64,000 bases of DNA from an uncultured Opitutaceae bacterium (GTDB lineage: Bacteria > Verrucomicrobiota > Verrucomicrobiia > Opitutales > Opitutaceae). Shown here one piece after another: positions 26,556-35,452 of this stretch. The position numbers and the translations under genes are program-made. Within the stretch, counting starts at the first letter, position 1, and the number at the start of each line of letters is the position of its first letter. Below the pieces are notes generated by a model. The model searched no databases. It was not told where the DNA came from and saw nothing but the letters and a program-made list of their open reading frames with translations. The stretch lies in contig CALFXL010000060.1 in assembly GCA_937958045.1 (NCBI GenBank), positions 56,145-120,144 on the forward strand, written 5' to 3'.

Positions 26556-26597
26556 CGGGCGCGGCCGGGAGTTTTTATCGTTGCGAGTCGCGCGGGC

Positions 26598-27371
26598 TCA
26601 ACGTCCGCACCAGCCACCATCGACCGGCATAACGATGCCGGAAAGATAATCGCTCGCGGGCGATGCGAGGAAAACGACGGCGCCTTCGAGATCGCTTGGC
26701 TCACCCCAGCGATTCGCGGGGATGCGGCTGAGGATTTCTTGGGAGCGCACCGCGTCGGCTTGCAGCGCGGCGGTGTTGTCCGTGCGCATGTAGCCGGGAG
26801 CGATCGCGTTTACTTGCACGCCTTTGCCGGCCCACTCGTTGGAGAGCGCTTTGGTGAGCTGGCCGACGGCGCCCTTGCTCGCGGCGTAGCCGGGCACGGT
26901 GATGCCGCCGAAGAACGTGAGCAGCGAGGCGATGTTGATGATCTTGCCGGAGCCGCGGGTGAGCATGTGTTTGCCGGCAGCGCGGCAGGCGGTGAACACG
27001 CCGTCGAGGTTCACGCTCAGCACAAGATCCCAATCCGCATCGCTGTGATCGGCGGCGGGGGTGCGTTTGATAATGCCCGCGTTGTTCACAAGGATGTCGA
27101 GGTGGCCTTGCCACGCGATCGCTTGCTCGATGAGGCGCTGCACGTCGGCGCGTTGACCGAGGTCCGCCTGAATCGCGGTGGCGCGGCGTCCGAGTTTTTC
27201 CACCTCGGCGACAACCGGCGCGAGCTTGGCTGCATCGCGTCCATTGATGATCACATCGGCGCCGGCTTGCGCGAGCGCGAGCGCCATGGCGCGTCCAAGC
27301 CCTTGCGAGGAGCCGGTGACCAACGCGACTTTGCCATCGAGGCCGAATTTCCGGGCGAGATAATTGCTCAT
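26598..27371 (-). CDS. kduD: 2-dehydro-3-deoxy-D-gluconate 5-dehydrogenase (KduD), SDR family
   Basis: 257 aa from ATG at 27371 (MSNYLARKFGLDGKVALVTG); the longer in-frame reading has no SDR character. Classical short-chain dehydrogenase motifs are present: TGSSQGLG (NAD-binding), NNAG, and YAASKG with the catalytic Tyr and Lys. It reduces 3-deoxy-D-glycero-2,5-hexodiulosonate to 2-keto-3-deoxygluconate. The assignment from the wider SDR family rests on the neighbour kduI, 96 bases upstream in the same orientation, and on the typical N-terminus. It is the last gene of the DUF4861-kduI-kduD operon and is followed by a terminator. KDG kinase and aldolase are not in the window. Confidence 0.9.
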   Translation of the reverse strand: MSNYLARKFGLDGKVALVTGSSQGLGRAMALALAQAGADVIINGRDAAKLAPVVAEVEKLGRRATAIQADLGQRADVQRLIEQAIAWQGHLDILVNNAGIIKRTPAADHSDADWDLVLSVNLDGVFTACRAAGKHMLTRGSGKIINIASLLTFFGGITVPGYAASKGAVGQLTKALSNEWAGKGVQVNAIAPGYMRTDNTAALQADAVRSQEILSRIPANRWGEPSDLEGAVVFLASPASDYLSGIVMPVDGGWCGR

Positions 27372-27467
27372 GATGAAAAGAGTGAGTGGGAAAAATTGCG
27401 GCCGGTGCTCGCCGCAGGGCGATGCTGACGGCGACACCGCGCTGTCAGCATCGATATAGACGTGAGT

Positions 27468-28292
27468 TTATTTCAGTTCGGAGATCGGGCAGGGATCCAT
27501 GTCGGAGAAGATCTGATTATCTCCGCCCATGGCCCACACGAAACGATACGAGCCGGTGCCGACGCCCGAGTGAATCGACCAAGCGGGCGAGAGAACGACT
27601 TCGCGATCGCGCACGATGATGTGGCGGGTTTTTTGCGGTTCGCCCATGAGGTGCACGACCATCTGATCGCCGAGATCGAAATAGAGATAAATCTCCGTGC
27701 GGCGGCTGTGCACGTGCGCCGGCATCGTGTTCCAAATGCTGCCGGGTTCGAACTCCGTGCAGCCCATGACGAGCTGGCAGCTCTTCACGCCGTCCTGGTG
27801 AATATATTTCAGAATACGACGGCGGTTGGCCTTGGTGACTTCGCCGATCGGATCGCTGGAAACATCGGCTTTGCGAACGACCGCGGTGGGATATTTCGCG
27901 TGAGCGGGCGTGCTGATGAAATAGAACGCGGCCTGGCCCTGCGTGCCGTTGTGGAAGGAGACGTCTTTTTCGCCGAGGCCGACATACACGCAATCGAGCG
28001 TGCCGAGTTCGTACTTCTGACCGCTGACGGTGACGGTGCCGGGAGCGCCGATGTTGAGGATGCCGATTTCGCGGCGCTCGAGGAAGAAACTCGTGCCGAG
28101 GGCCTTGTCGTGCGGGAGGCCGAGGGGGGCGTTCGTCGGAACGGCGGCGCCGACAATCATGCGATCGAGATCGGTATAATGTGCGATCACCTGACCCGGC
28201 TGGAAGAGACCACCGATGTGGAAATGCGCGCGCAGTTCCTCGGTGCTCATGACGTTGGCATGATCAGGCAGTGGGAAATAATGGAGCTTCAT
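27468..28292 (-). CDS. kduI: 4-deoxy-L-threo-5-hexosulose-uronate ketol-isomerase (KduI)
   Basis: 274 aa, the standard KduI length. The cupin metal site is seen in MPAHVHSRRTEIYLYFDL (His-x-His, Glu) and in the later SIHSGVGTGSYRF; the N-terminal half carries FFLERREIGILNIG. The enzyme isomerises 5-keto-4-deoxyuronate, from lyase and GH105/GH88 action on pectin-like or glycosaminoglycan chains, to 3-deoxy-D-glycero-2,5-hexodiulosonate. It lies between the DUF4861 gene (103 bases upstream) and kduD (96 bases downstream), all leftward. Cytoplasmic: no signal peptide. Confidence 0.96.
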   Translation of the reverse strand: MKLHYFPLPDHANVMSTEELRAHFHIGGLFQPGQVIAHYTDLDRMIVGAAVPTNAPLGLPHDKALGTSFFLERREIGILNIGAPGTVTVSGQKYELGTLDCVYVGLGEKDVSFHNGTQGQAAFYFISTPAHAKYPTAVVRKADVSSDPIGEVTKANRRRILKYIHQDGVKSCQLVMGCTEFEPGSIWNTMPAHVHSRRTEIYLYFDLGDQMVVHLMGEPQKTRHIIVRDREVVLSPAWSIHSGVGTGSYRFVWAMGGDNQIFSDMDPCPISELK

Positions 28293-28395
28293 GATCGGTT
28301 GTAGGAGTTGCTGACGGTGGGCGAAAAGGCGGTGCCTTCACGCCGTGGAAAATGATGGAAGCGCAATCGGCTGCGTGACGCGATCGCGCGACGTT

Positions 28396-29616
28396 TTAGT
28401 GACTGAGCTGGATCTTCACCGGCGAACGCAGACGCGCAGCGAAGTCGGCGAGATATTTTTCCCAGCTCGCTTGATCGGGGAAATCGCCCGCGCGCGTCCA
28501 ACCGGCGCCGGCATAGTAGGTCAACGGTTTGCCAGATTCGACTTTCGCGAGCGCGAGTTCGTTGAGCGTATCTTCGGCAAAACCCGCGAACTTCTCACCG
28601 GGGATGATCACGGCCGTGCCGAGCGCGCCGTTGGTTTTCTGAACGGTCCATTGCGCAAGGATGCCGTCGGCTTCGCGTTTGATCACGTGCACGACAGGTT
28701 CCTGGCCACGATCGGCGTTGTTCTTGTTGAGGCCGACGGCGACGGTGAAACTCTTCGTGTTACCGCCGGCGGTGAATGTGCTTTCGATGCGATCGAGGTT
28801 GTGGCCGGCATCGACGGTGAAGCGTTTCACTTCCGAAACATAAACGCCATTCGCCGCCCAAGTGTCGTACGTGAGTTCGAACACCGCGCGGATCGGTCCA
28901 TTGGCGATGACCTTCCAACTGCTGTAGTTGCGGCCCACATACAATTGTTTGCCGTCCCAGATGCCGGTGCCACCGCAGCCGCGCGAGCCGCCGACGTTAT
29001 ACATGTCCATGCCTTCGCCTTCGTCTTTGTGATAATGATCGTGACCCTTGTTATACCAGCGATCGACAATCGGGTAGCTCACACGCTTCGACCAGATATC
29101 GAGACCGCTTGTGACCAGCACTTCCTTCGTCACGCCGGCCGGCGCGGGCGCGGCAAGCGCGGGGCCATAAGTACGATGCGCCACTTTGTCGTTTTCCCAC
29201 GCGAAGTCGTCGAGGCGCTCAGGCACGTAGCGCGCAAACGCTTTGGTGGGGAAAACCGGCGCGACGGTATCGATTTTCTCGACGGTGAACGTCGCTGATT
29301 TTTCGCCGGCGGCGAAGCTGTGCTGGAAAATCAATTCACCGTAAGCGACGCCCTTGTTCTCGGGATCTTTCGCCTGCGGTGCGACGTTGGTCACTTGATA
29401 CGGCAGCACATTGCCCGCGGCATCTTTGACGGCGATTTTTTGGAGATATGCACCCGGCAAAGCGTTGTTCACCTCGCTCCACGGAATGGTGATCGTTTCC
29501 GAGGGACGGGCGATATCGAGATCGTGGGTAACCGTGATGGTGAGCTTTTCGGCGGCGCTCAGGCCGCACGCAGCGGAAAACAAGGCGCAGAGGAAGGGGA
29601 TACGGAGGGTTTTCAT
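28396..29616 (-). CDS. DUF4861 family exported protein
   Basis: 406 aa from ATG at 29616 (MKTLRIPFLCALFSAACGLSAAEK), which opens a signal peptide; the reading upstream of it is spurious. The body matches the DUF4861 pattern: DRWYNKGHDHYHKDEGEGMD with its His/Asp cluster, RGCGGTGIWDGKQLYVG and FELTYDTW. The protein is beta-rich and probably periplasmic. DUF4861 proteins recur in uronate-polysaccharide utilisation loci of Bacteroidota and Verrucomicrobiota. The His/Asp-rich segment suggests metal-dependent carbohydrate processing, but no activity is established to my knowledge. It is the first gene of the kdu operon, placing it upstream of KduI in the pathway. Confidence 0.83.
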   Translation of the reverse strand: MKTLRIPFLCALFSAACGLSAAEKLTITVTHDLDIARPSETITIPWSEVNNALPGAYLQKIAVKDAAGNVLPYQVTNVAPQAKDPENKGVAYGELIFQHSFAAGEKSATFTVEKIDTVAPVFPTKAFARYVPERLDDFAWENDKVAHRTYGPALAAPAPAGVTKEVLVTSGLDIWSKRVSYPIVDRWYNKGHDHYHKDEGEGMDMYNVGGSRGCGGTGIWDGKQLYVGRNYSSWKVIANGPIRAVFELTYDTWAANGVYVSEVKRFTVDAGHNLDRIESTFTAGGNTKSFTVAVGLNKNNADRGQEPVVHVIKREADGILAQWTVQKTNGALGTAVIIPGEKFAGFAEDTLNELALAKVESGKPLTYYAGAGWTRAGDFPDQASWEKYLADFAARLRSPVKIQLSH

Positions 29617-30040
29617 GGAAAAAACGGACAGGTGTTTAGCCAAGACCCGTCGTCCCGATAAACCAAGCGCAAAGCGCCTTCCCGGCCAGTTCCCGCTCAC
29701 TCGGAAAACGACCGCGTCGTGATGTGATTCGCGCCGCTGTTTTCGCGACCACGATCAAACGCGACAAATTCCACACACACCGCGCCGCGGTGAACTGATC
29801 GCATGCTGCATCACATACGCACTTATTGCACATGAATAGCAACGCACATGGGTAAATAACATCAATCCGCACGTGCTTTCTAAAATCCCGGCGAACCTGC
29901 GCCGAATACATGTATCCAACGCGGCGGCGTTCGGGCATGGGCCCGTGGCCTCGTGGTTATTTTAACAATTTTGCGACTACTTGGAATTTGCACCCTGCGC
30001 GCCCACGACTCCCTTTGGTAATCAAGCCCGTTTTTAATTC
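29617..30040. other. Divergent control region, kdu operon / TIGR02597 gene
   Basis: 424 bases between two divergent transcription units. The part from about 29755 to 29890 is AT-richer and contains CACCGC-GCC-GCGGTG (29778-29792) and a GCATGC palindrome. I see no clear -35/-10 pair or known operator and no credible gene (a 100-codon open frame on the minus strand lacks coding character). It probably holds both promoters and the uronate-response site. Confidence 0.55.
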
Positions 30041-31129
30041 GTGAGTATCCTGCATCCCTCTCTCTTCCGCACCTTCCTCGCCGCCGCTGCTTGCGCTGTC
30101 GCGGGGTTGTCTGCGGCCCGCGCCGCCACCGAGTCCACCGCGCCGGTCGGCTACCAGACCATCTCGCTGCTCGATAACTCCGACACCTACGTCTCGGTGC
30201 CTTTTCACCGCCCGGCGGTTTATCACGGCCAGGTCGCCAGCATTTCGGGAAATGTCATCACCGTGAGCGGCACGCCGGGCTGGACTTCGAGCCAGTTTGT
30301 TTACGCGGCCGGCACTCAGCCCAACACTTACTACGTGCTCGTTCGCAACGGCGCCAAAGAGGGAAATTACTACACCGTCACCGCCAACGGCTCCAATACG
30401 CTCATGCTCGATCCCGCCGGCGATAACCTCGCCACCATCGGCACGCAGACCACGATCGCCGTGATCCCGTATTGGACGATCGCCACGCTTTTCCCGCCGA
30501 GCGATGCCGGCACCTCCTTCACACCGTCCACGCTGGCGTCGATCAACACATCGATCCTCATCCCCAACATCCACGGCGTCGGCATCAACCTCGCCTCCAG
30601 CGCCACGTATTTTTATTTCAACAACGCCTGGCGCAAAATCGGCCTGAGCTTCGCGATCGATAAGGGCGACGACATCCTCCTGCCCGACACTTATTTCATC
30701 GTCCGCAACACCAACGCCGCCCAAACCGGCACGTTCACCACCTACGGACGCGTGCTCACCGGCAAAGCCGCGATGGTGCTCACCACCCGCCCGGACCGCG
30801 CCCAAGACAATCCCGTGGCGCTCGCCCGCCCCGTCCCGGTCACCTTGGCGGAATCCAATCTCATCGGCAGCGGCGCCTTCGCCGTGACCACCAACTGGGT
30901 CATGCCGACAGACCTCCTGCTGGTTTTCGACAACACCACCCGCGTGATCAACAAGTCCGCGACCGGCACTTATTACTACTTCAACAACGGCTGGCGCAAA
31001 ATCGGACACCCGCCCACCGCCGATTTCAGCAACGACGCCGTCTTTAGCGCCAACTACGGCGTGATCATCCGCAAAGCCGCCACCGGTACCGGCAGCTCCG
31101 CCACTTGGGCCAACGCCCCGACCTACTGA
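30041..31129 (+). CDS. TIGR02597 family surface/exported protein
   Basis: 362 aa starting with GTG at 30041; this start gives a complete signal peptide (SILHPSLFRTFLAAAACAVAGLSAARA). Family hallmarks are PVGYQTISLLDNSDTYVSVPF after the signal and an internal repeat: YFYFNNAWRKIG near residue 192 and YYYFNNGWRKIG near 311, each followed by an acidic loop and a strand ending in RN or RK. The family is common and multi-copy in Verrucomicrobiota, with unknown function. It has no PEP-CTERM tail itself, but a PEP-CTERM gene follows after five bases, so the two are co-expressed. Confidence 0.8.
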   Translation: MSILHPSLFRTFLAAAACAVAGLSAARAATESTAPVGYQTISLLDNSDTYVSVPFHRPAVYHGQVASISGNVITVSGTPGWTSSQFVYAAGTQPNTYYVLVRNGAKEGNYYTVTANGSNTLMLDPAGDNLATIGTQTTIAVIPYWTIATLFPPSDAGTSFTPSTLASINTSILIPNIHGVGINLASSATYFYFNNAWRKIGLSFAIDKGDDILLPDTYFIVRNTNAAQTGTFTTYGRVLTGKAAMVLTTRPDRAQDNPVALARPVPVTLAESNLIGSGAFAVTTNWVMPTDLLLVFDNTTRVINKSATGTYYYFNNGWRKIGHPPTADFSNDAVFSANYGVIIRKAATGTGSSATWANAPTY

Positions 31130-31134
31130 CTCCC

Positions 31135-31767
31135 ATGAAACATCGCTTCCTCGCCTGTCTCTTGCTCGCGCTTATCGCCACGCGCGCGCACGCCGCTTTC
31201 ACGATCAACTTGCTCGGCGGCGTCGTCAGCGACTCCTCGGGAACGCCGATGTCGTCCTCCTCCGGCGTACTCGCCCTGGTCGCCAGCACCGCGGGCGCCG
31301 ACTCGATCTTCACGCAACACATCGCCGGCTCCTCGCTCACCGCCAACAGCTTCCTCGGCGGCGACGATCTCGTGCTCGCGACGTTTACCTCGTTCGGCGA
31401 CGGTTTCTTTTCTTTCAGCGACTCGCTCAGCTACGAATCGTTCTCCAGCCAGCTCAATGCCGGCGATAGCCTCGCGCTGTATTGGTTCCCCACGTTGTCC
31501 GCGGGCGATACCATCCTCCATGGCACCAGCTACGGCATGTTTACCGAAATCTCTTGGGCAATGCCTGCCGACGGCGGCACGGTGACATACAGCTTCACCA
31601 CGGAATCCGCGGGCGGTGCCCTGCCCGATTCCGCCGGTTTTGCGACCCTCACCGCCGTCCCCGAACCTGCCACGACCGTCGCCTTCCTCGGCGCCGCCGC
31701 CGGCGCGTTCGTGATATACCGCCGCAAGCGCCGTTCGGCGTCCCCCCTGCCTGCCACGGCCGCCTGA
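31135..31767 (+). CDS. PEP-CTERM sorting-domain protein
   Basis: 210 aa from ATG at 31135 (MKHRFLACLLLALIATRAHAAF), a clear signal peptide. The C-terminus has the full PEP-CTERM signal: VPEPAT, a hydrophobic helix, then YRRKRRS. Such proteins are processed by an exosortase and exported to the surface or matrix. The middle is Ser/Gly/Leu-rich and resembles other small PEP-CTERM proteins with SYESFSSQLNAGDSLALYWFP-like strands. No exosortase gene is in the window. It lies five bases after the TIGR02597 gene and is followed by a strong terminator. Confidence 0.88.
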   Translation: MKHRFLACLLLALIATRAHAAFTINLLGGVVSDSSGTPMSSSSGVLALVASTAGADSIFTQHIAGSSLTANSFLGGDDLVLATFTSFGDGFFSFSDSLSYESFSSQLNAGDSLALYWFPTLSAGDTILHGTSYGMFTEISWAMPADGGTVTYSFTTESAGGALPDSAGFATLTAVPEPATTVAFLGAAAGAFVIYRRKRRSASPLPATAA

Positions 31768-31795
31768 GCAGTTCAAAACAACCGCCCGCCTTACC

Positions 31796-31827
31796 AACCG
31801 CGCCCCTTATCAGGCGCGGTTTTTTTG
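31796..31827 (+). terminator. Intrinsic terminator after PEP-CTERM gene
   Basis: AACCGCGCC (31796-31804) pairs exactly with GGCGCGGTT (31813-31821), continuing into a T-run. Confidence 0.9.
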
Positions 31828-31891
31828 TGCCGCGATTGCGCAAATCCTGCATCCACAGGCGCTCTGCAATCCAAAAAGAATACACTCGGGC

Positions 31892-31918
31892 TTAAGTTCC
31901 CGCGAGGGCGGTCGATGA
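31892..31918 (+). promoter_or_regulatory. Sigma-28-like promoter of the TonB/chemoreceptor unit
   Basis: TTAAGTTC, 11 bases, GTCGATGA: 6/8 matches in each box to the flagellar consensus at exact spacing. It lies 25 bases before the ATG at 31944. Chemoreceptor genes are classical sigma-28 targets, which supports the reading. Confidence 0.5.
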
Positions 31919-31943
31919 GGACGGGTACTTCATCGCTTAAAAC

Positions 31944-32315
31944 ATGACAAAGCCCTTCGTATACTTCCTCCGCCTCCTGGCCCTCGTCAGTTTCATCTCT
32001 CTCCCGTTCACGGCGCTCGCCGATGATACCATCTACACCAAGGTCGACGAAAACCCCGTGCCCGTGCGCACGCCGCCGCCCCGCTACCCGGACAGCCTCA
32101 AGCGCGAAGGCGTGTCGGGCGTCGTCGCCGTCGCCATCGTGATCGACGAAACCGGCTCCGTCATCAACACGGCCGTCTCCAAGTCCTCGCACCCCGATTT
32201 CGAGCGCCCCGCCCTGGAAGCCGTTTCGAAGTGGAAGTTTAAGCCAGCCAAGAAAGACGGCGCAGCCGTGAAGGTCCGCGTCACCCTGCCGCTGCGCTTC
32301 AGCATCGAAGATTGA
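31944..32315 (+). CDS. Exported TonB C-terminal domain protein
   Basis: 123 aa. A signal peptide (MTKPFVYFLRLLALVSFISLPFTALA) leads directly into a single TonB C-terminal domain: PPPRYPDSLKREGVSGVV, VIDETGSV, then ALEAVSKWKFKPAKKDG. Classical TonB has a membrane anchor and a long Pro-rich spacer; here the cleavable-looking signal and missing spacer leave an apparently free periplasmic domain. Such proteins may bind TonB-dependent receptors or peptidoglycan but cannot transmit energy alone. The chemoreceptor gene begins 58 bases downstream, so they may share a transcript. Confidence 0.8.
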   Translation: MTKPFVYFLRLLALVSFISLPFTALADDTIYTKVDENPVPVRTPPPRYPDSLKREGVSGVVAVAIVIDETGSVINTAVSKSSHPDFERPALEAVSKWKFKPAKKDGAAVKVRVTLPLRFSIED

Positions 32316-32373
32316 TGCGGCGTCCTCCGCCCGCCGCTCCATCACGCCCTTCAAACCCATTTCCACCGCTCCC

Positions 32374-34431
32374 GTGAAACTGCCATCTCTCACCATCGGC
32401 CGCAAAATCTCGTCCGGCTTCGCTCTCGTCATCGTGTTGTTCCTCGCCGTCGCCGGCATCGCGTTCTACGCGCTCGGTGAATCCGGACGCGGCCTCACCA
32501 ACTTCTCCGACCAGACCGCCGACACCAACATCGCGGCCAATCTCGAGACCGCCATGCTCAACACGCGTATGAGCGTCAACGGCTTCTTGGTGACGAACTC
32601 GGAAGAGGACATCGCCGAATACAACCAGGCGCACAAGGCGTTGGAACAAGCCATGGCCCAAGCGGAAGCGTCCATCACCTCGCCCGACCGCGTCGCCGCG
32701 CTCGCCGAAGCCAAAAAGCTCCTCGCGCAATACGACGCCTCCTTCAAAAAGACGATCGAGCTCTACAACGAGCGCCAGGCCGAGGTGAACAATATCCTCA
32801 CCCCGCAGGCCATCGCGATCGGCGATGCGTTGAAAGCCGTCCTCATTTCCGCCCGCCAGAGCGGCGACCAGAACGCCTCGTTCAAAACGTCGAGCGCGCT
32901 CCAGTCCTTCTACGAAGCGCTCGCTTCGGTGAACAGCTTCCTGCTCACCCGTCGCGCCGAACTCGCCGATGAAACCCGCGCCTCTTTCCAAGCCATGATC
33001 CGCCAGGTTGTGAGCATGGAGAAAGAGCTCAAGGAAGCCGAAGCGCTCGACGCCAGCCTCGCAGACCCCGAGAAGGAAAAGCTCCTCACGTCCATCCAGA
33101 AGAACGCCGCCGCTTATCTCGAAGGTTTCGAAAAAGTCGTCGCCCACGCTCAAGCTTACGCCACCGTCATCAACGACGATCTCGAGCGTCTCGCGCCTCT
33201 CTTTGCCGAAAAGATCGCCAACGTCCGCGCCTCCCTCCGCGCCGACCAGGATCGCCTGAATGAGGAAATCCGCGCCGCCCAGCAAAAGAACGAATTCTTG
33301 GTCATGGTGCTGAGCATCGCCGGCATCATCGCAGCCATCGTCTTCGCGTACATCATCGTCCGCAGCGTCACCCGTCCCATCACAGCCCTCACCGCCCGTC
33401 TCGCCATGGGCGCCGAGCAGACCGCCGCCGCCTCCAGCCAAGTCACCTCCGCGAGCCAGACCATGGCCGAAGGTTCTTCCCGCCAGGCCGCCGCGCTCGA
33501 AGAAAGCTCCGCCTCCCTCGAAGAGATGGCCGGCATGACCCGCAAGAACGCCGAAAACGCCCAAGCCGCCAAGGCTCTCGCCAATCAAACCCGCCAGGCC
33601 GCCGACATCGGCACCGAGGACATGAAAGAGATGAAAGCCGCCATGGCCGCCATCCAAGCCTCGAGCACCGAAATCTCCAAGATCATCAAGACGATCGACG
33701 AAATCGCCTTCCAAACCAATCTCCTCGCGCTCAACGCCGCCGTCGAAGCCGCCCGCGCCGGTGAAGCCGGTCTCGGTTTCGCTGTCGTCGCCGACGAAGT
33801 CCGCTCGCTCGCTCAACGCAGCGTGCAGGCCGCCCGCGAAACCGCGCAGAAAATCTCCGACTCCACCGCCAAGAGCGAACAAGGCGCCAAGATCTCTGAA
33901 AAGGTCGCCAAGAGCCTCGACGATATCACCGCCAAGGCCCGCCAGGTCGACGAACTCATCGCCGAGATCGCCGTCGCCTCCCAGGAACAGAGCCAGGGCA
34001 TCGATCAAGTTTCCCGCGCCGTCTCCGACATGGACCAGGTCACCCAGGCCAATGCCGCGACCGCCGAAGAAACCAGCGCAGCTGCCAACGAACTCAGCGC
34101 GCAGGCCTCCCAGCTCAAGGGCATCATCGCCGAGCTCACTCGCATGGTCAGCAATCACAGCGCCGACGAGGAAAGCAAAGCGGTTAAGAAGACCGCGGAA
34201 GCCACCGAGTCCAAGCCCGCTGCACACCACGACGAAACGGCCTCTCACGCCGAAACGTCAAAGCCCGCTCGCGCGGCTGCTCCCGTCGCTGCCAACGCGC
34301 CGGCCCGCAACGCCAAGCCTGCTCGCAAGAACGCCGACAACACCGGCGCCTCGGGCAAAAATGCGATCCCCAATCGCAACGGCCACAGCGCTTCGTCCAC
34401 GCCCGACGACCGCTTTTTCAAGGATGTCTAA
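32374..34431 (+). CDS. Methyl-accepting chemotaxis protein
   Basis: 685 aa starting with GTG at 32374 (MKLPSLTIGRKISSGFALVIVLFLAVAG). The first membrane helix is at about 15-35, followed by a helical periplasmic sensor domain of about 270 residues (four-helix-bundle type, long Glu/Lys-rich coiled coils) and a second helix at about 308-330. The cytoplasmic signalling domain has the conserved hairpin tip with EIAFQTNLLALNAAVEAARAGE and FAVVADEVRSLAQRS. The C-terminal 80 residues are Ala/Lys/Pro-rich and lack an obvious NWETF-type receptor-tethering pentapeptide. The ligand is unknown; no che kinase genes are nearby. Confidence 0.95.
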   Translation: MKLPSLTIGRKISSGFALVIVLFLAVAGIAFYALGESGRGLTNFSDQTADTNIAANLETAMLNTRMSVNGFLVTNSEEDIAEYNQAHKALEQAMAQAEASITSPDRVAALAEAKKLLAQYDASFKKTIELYNERQAEVNNILTPQAIAIGDALKAVLISARQSGDQNASFKTSSALQSFYEALASVNSFLLTRRAELADETRASFQAMIRQVVSMEKELKEAEALDASLADPEKEKLLTSIQKNAAAYLEGFEKVVAHAQAYATVINDDLERLAPLFAEKIANVRASLRADQDRLNEEIRAAQQKNEFLVMVLSIAGIIAAIVFAYIIVRSVTRPITALTARLAMGAEQTAAASSQVTSASQTMAEGSSRQAAALEESSASLEEMAGMTRKNAENAQAAKALANQTRQAADIGTEDMKEMKAAMAAIQASSTEISKIIKTIDEIAFQTNLLALNAAVEAARAGEAGLGFAVVADEVRSLAQRSVQAARETAQKISDSTAKSEQGAKISEKVAKSLDDITAKARQVDELIAEIAVASQEQSQGIDQVSRAVSDMDQVTQANAATAEETSAAANELSAQASQLKGIIAELTRMVSNHSADEESKAVKKTAEATESKPAAHHDETASHAETSKPARAAAPVAANAPARNAKPARKNADNTGASGKNAIPNRNGHSASSTPDDRFFKDV

Positions 34432-34461
34432 TCGACATTCAGGTCCCGTCTGAAAAACACC

Positions 34462-34490
34462 GGCCGCAGCCTCACCGCTGCGGCCTTTTT
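34462..34490 (+). terminator. Intrinsic terminator after chemoreceptor gene
   Basis: GGCCGCAGC (34462-34470) pairs exactly with GCTGCGGCC (34477-34485), followed by TTTTT. Confidence 0.9.
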
Positions 34491-34558
34491 GTTGCCACCT
34501 CGCGCCGCAGCGCCCCGCACTTGCTCCACAGCGCCGCATCCTTTCTGCTCCGCGGCGA

Positions 34559-35440
34559 ATGCAACCCGCGCTCCTCGTCCTCGCCGCCGGCATGGGCTCC
34601 CGCTACGGCGGACTTAAACAAATCGATCCCGTCGGTCCTCACGGCGAAACTCTCCTCGACTACTCCGTCTACGACGCGCTCCGCGCAGGTTTCGGCCGCG
34701 TCGTCTTTGTGATTCGTCGCGATTTCGAGGCGCTTTTCCGCGAAAAAATCGGTGCCCGCTACGCCGACCGCATCGCGATCGATTACGTTTTCCAATCGCT
34801 CGACGCACTTCCGCCCGGCCACAGCATTCCCCCCGGTCGCGAAAAACCTTGGGGCACCGGCCACGCGACGTGGTGCGCACGCGACGCGATCAAGGAACCG
34901 TTTGCCGTCATCAACGCCGACGATTTCTACGGCGCCGATTCCTTCCGCAAACTCGCCGGATTTCTCCAACAAGCCCGCCGCGACGAAGCCGCCATGGCCG
35001 GTTTCCAACTCGCTCGCACGCTCTCCGAAAACGGCAGCGTCTCGCGCGGTGTGTGCGATGTGGCTCCAGGCAACATTCTCCGCAGCGTCACCGAGCAAAG
35101 CGGCATCGAGGCAGCCGATGTCGGCCCCGGAAAAAAATTCTCGGGCGACGCCATCGTCTCGATGAACTGCTGGGGCTTCACACCCGATTTCTTCCCGCTG
35201 CTCGACGCACGCTTCCACGACTTCCTCGCTTCGACACCCGCCGACGCCCTCGCCGCCAAGGCCGAGTTTTATCTGCCCGGCGCCGTCTCGCAGCTCATCG
35301 CCGAGGACAAACTCCGCGTCCGCGTGCTCACCACCGACAGCGATTGGTTCGGCGTCACCTACCGCGACGACCGCCCGCGCGTCACCACCGCCCTCCAAGC
35401 CCTCATCGCCTCCGGCACCTATCCCGAAAAACTCTTCTAA
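34559..35440 (+). CDS. Sugar-nucleotide (NTP_transferase) family protein
   Basis: 293 aa. The N-terminus LVLAAGMGSRYGGLKQIDPVG is the nucleotide-binding loop of nucleotidyltransferases (L-x-A-G-x-G-x-R...K), and INADDFYG is the metal-binding Asp motif. The enzyme class couples a sugar 1-phosphate to an NTP. The substrate cannot be told from sequence. The C-terminal third has no hexapeptide-repeat acyltransferase domain, and the final TYRDDRPRVTTALQALIASGTYPEKLF is typical of a short subgroup often found beside aminoglycoside or sugar kinases. The PIG-L gene follows 71 bases later, suggesting a role in glycoconjugate synthesis. Confidence 0.82.
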   Translation: MQPALLVLAAGMGSRYGGLKQIDPVGPHGETLLDYSVYDALRAGFGRVVFVIRRDFEALFREKIGARYADRIAIDYVFQSLDALPPGHSIPPGREKPWGTGHATWCARDAIKEPFAVINADDFYGADSFRKLAGFLQQARRDEAAMAGFQLARTLSENGSVSRGVCDVAPGNILRSVTEQSGIEAADVGPGKKFSGDAIVSMNCWGFTPDFFPLLDARFHDFLASTPADALAAKAEFYLPGAVSQLIAEDKLRVRVLTTDSDWFGVTYRDDRPRVTTALQALIASGTYPEKLF

Positions 35441-35452
35441 CTCAGCACGTCC

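Noticed and set aside
29636..29938. 100-codon minus-strand frame in the kdu control region
   Set aside because: Lies in the AT-richer control region, no domain, and its end overlaps the DUF4861 upstream reading.
32299..34248. 649-codon antisense frame over the chemoreceptor
   Set aside because: Gly/Asp/Leu-rich mirror of the repetitive coiled-coil codons of the receptor gene.
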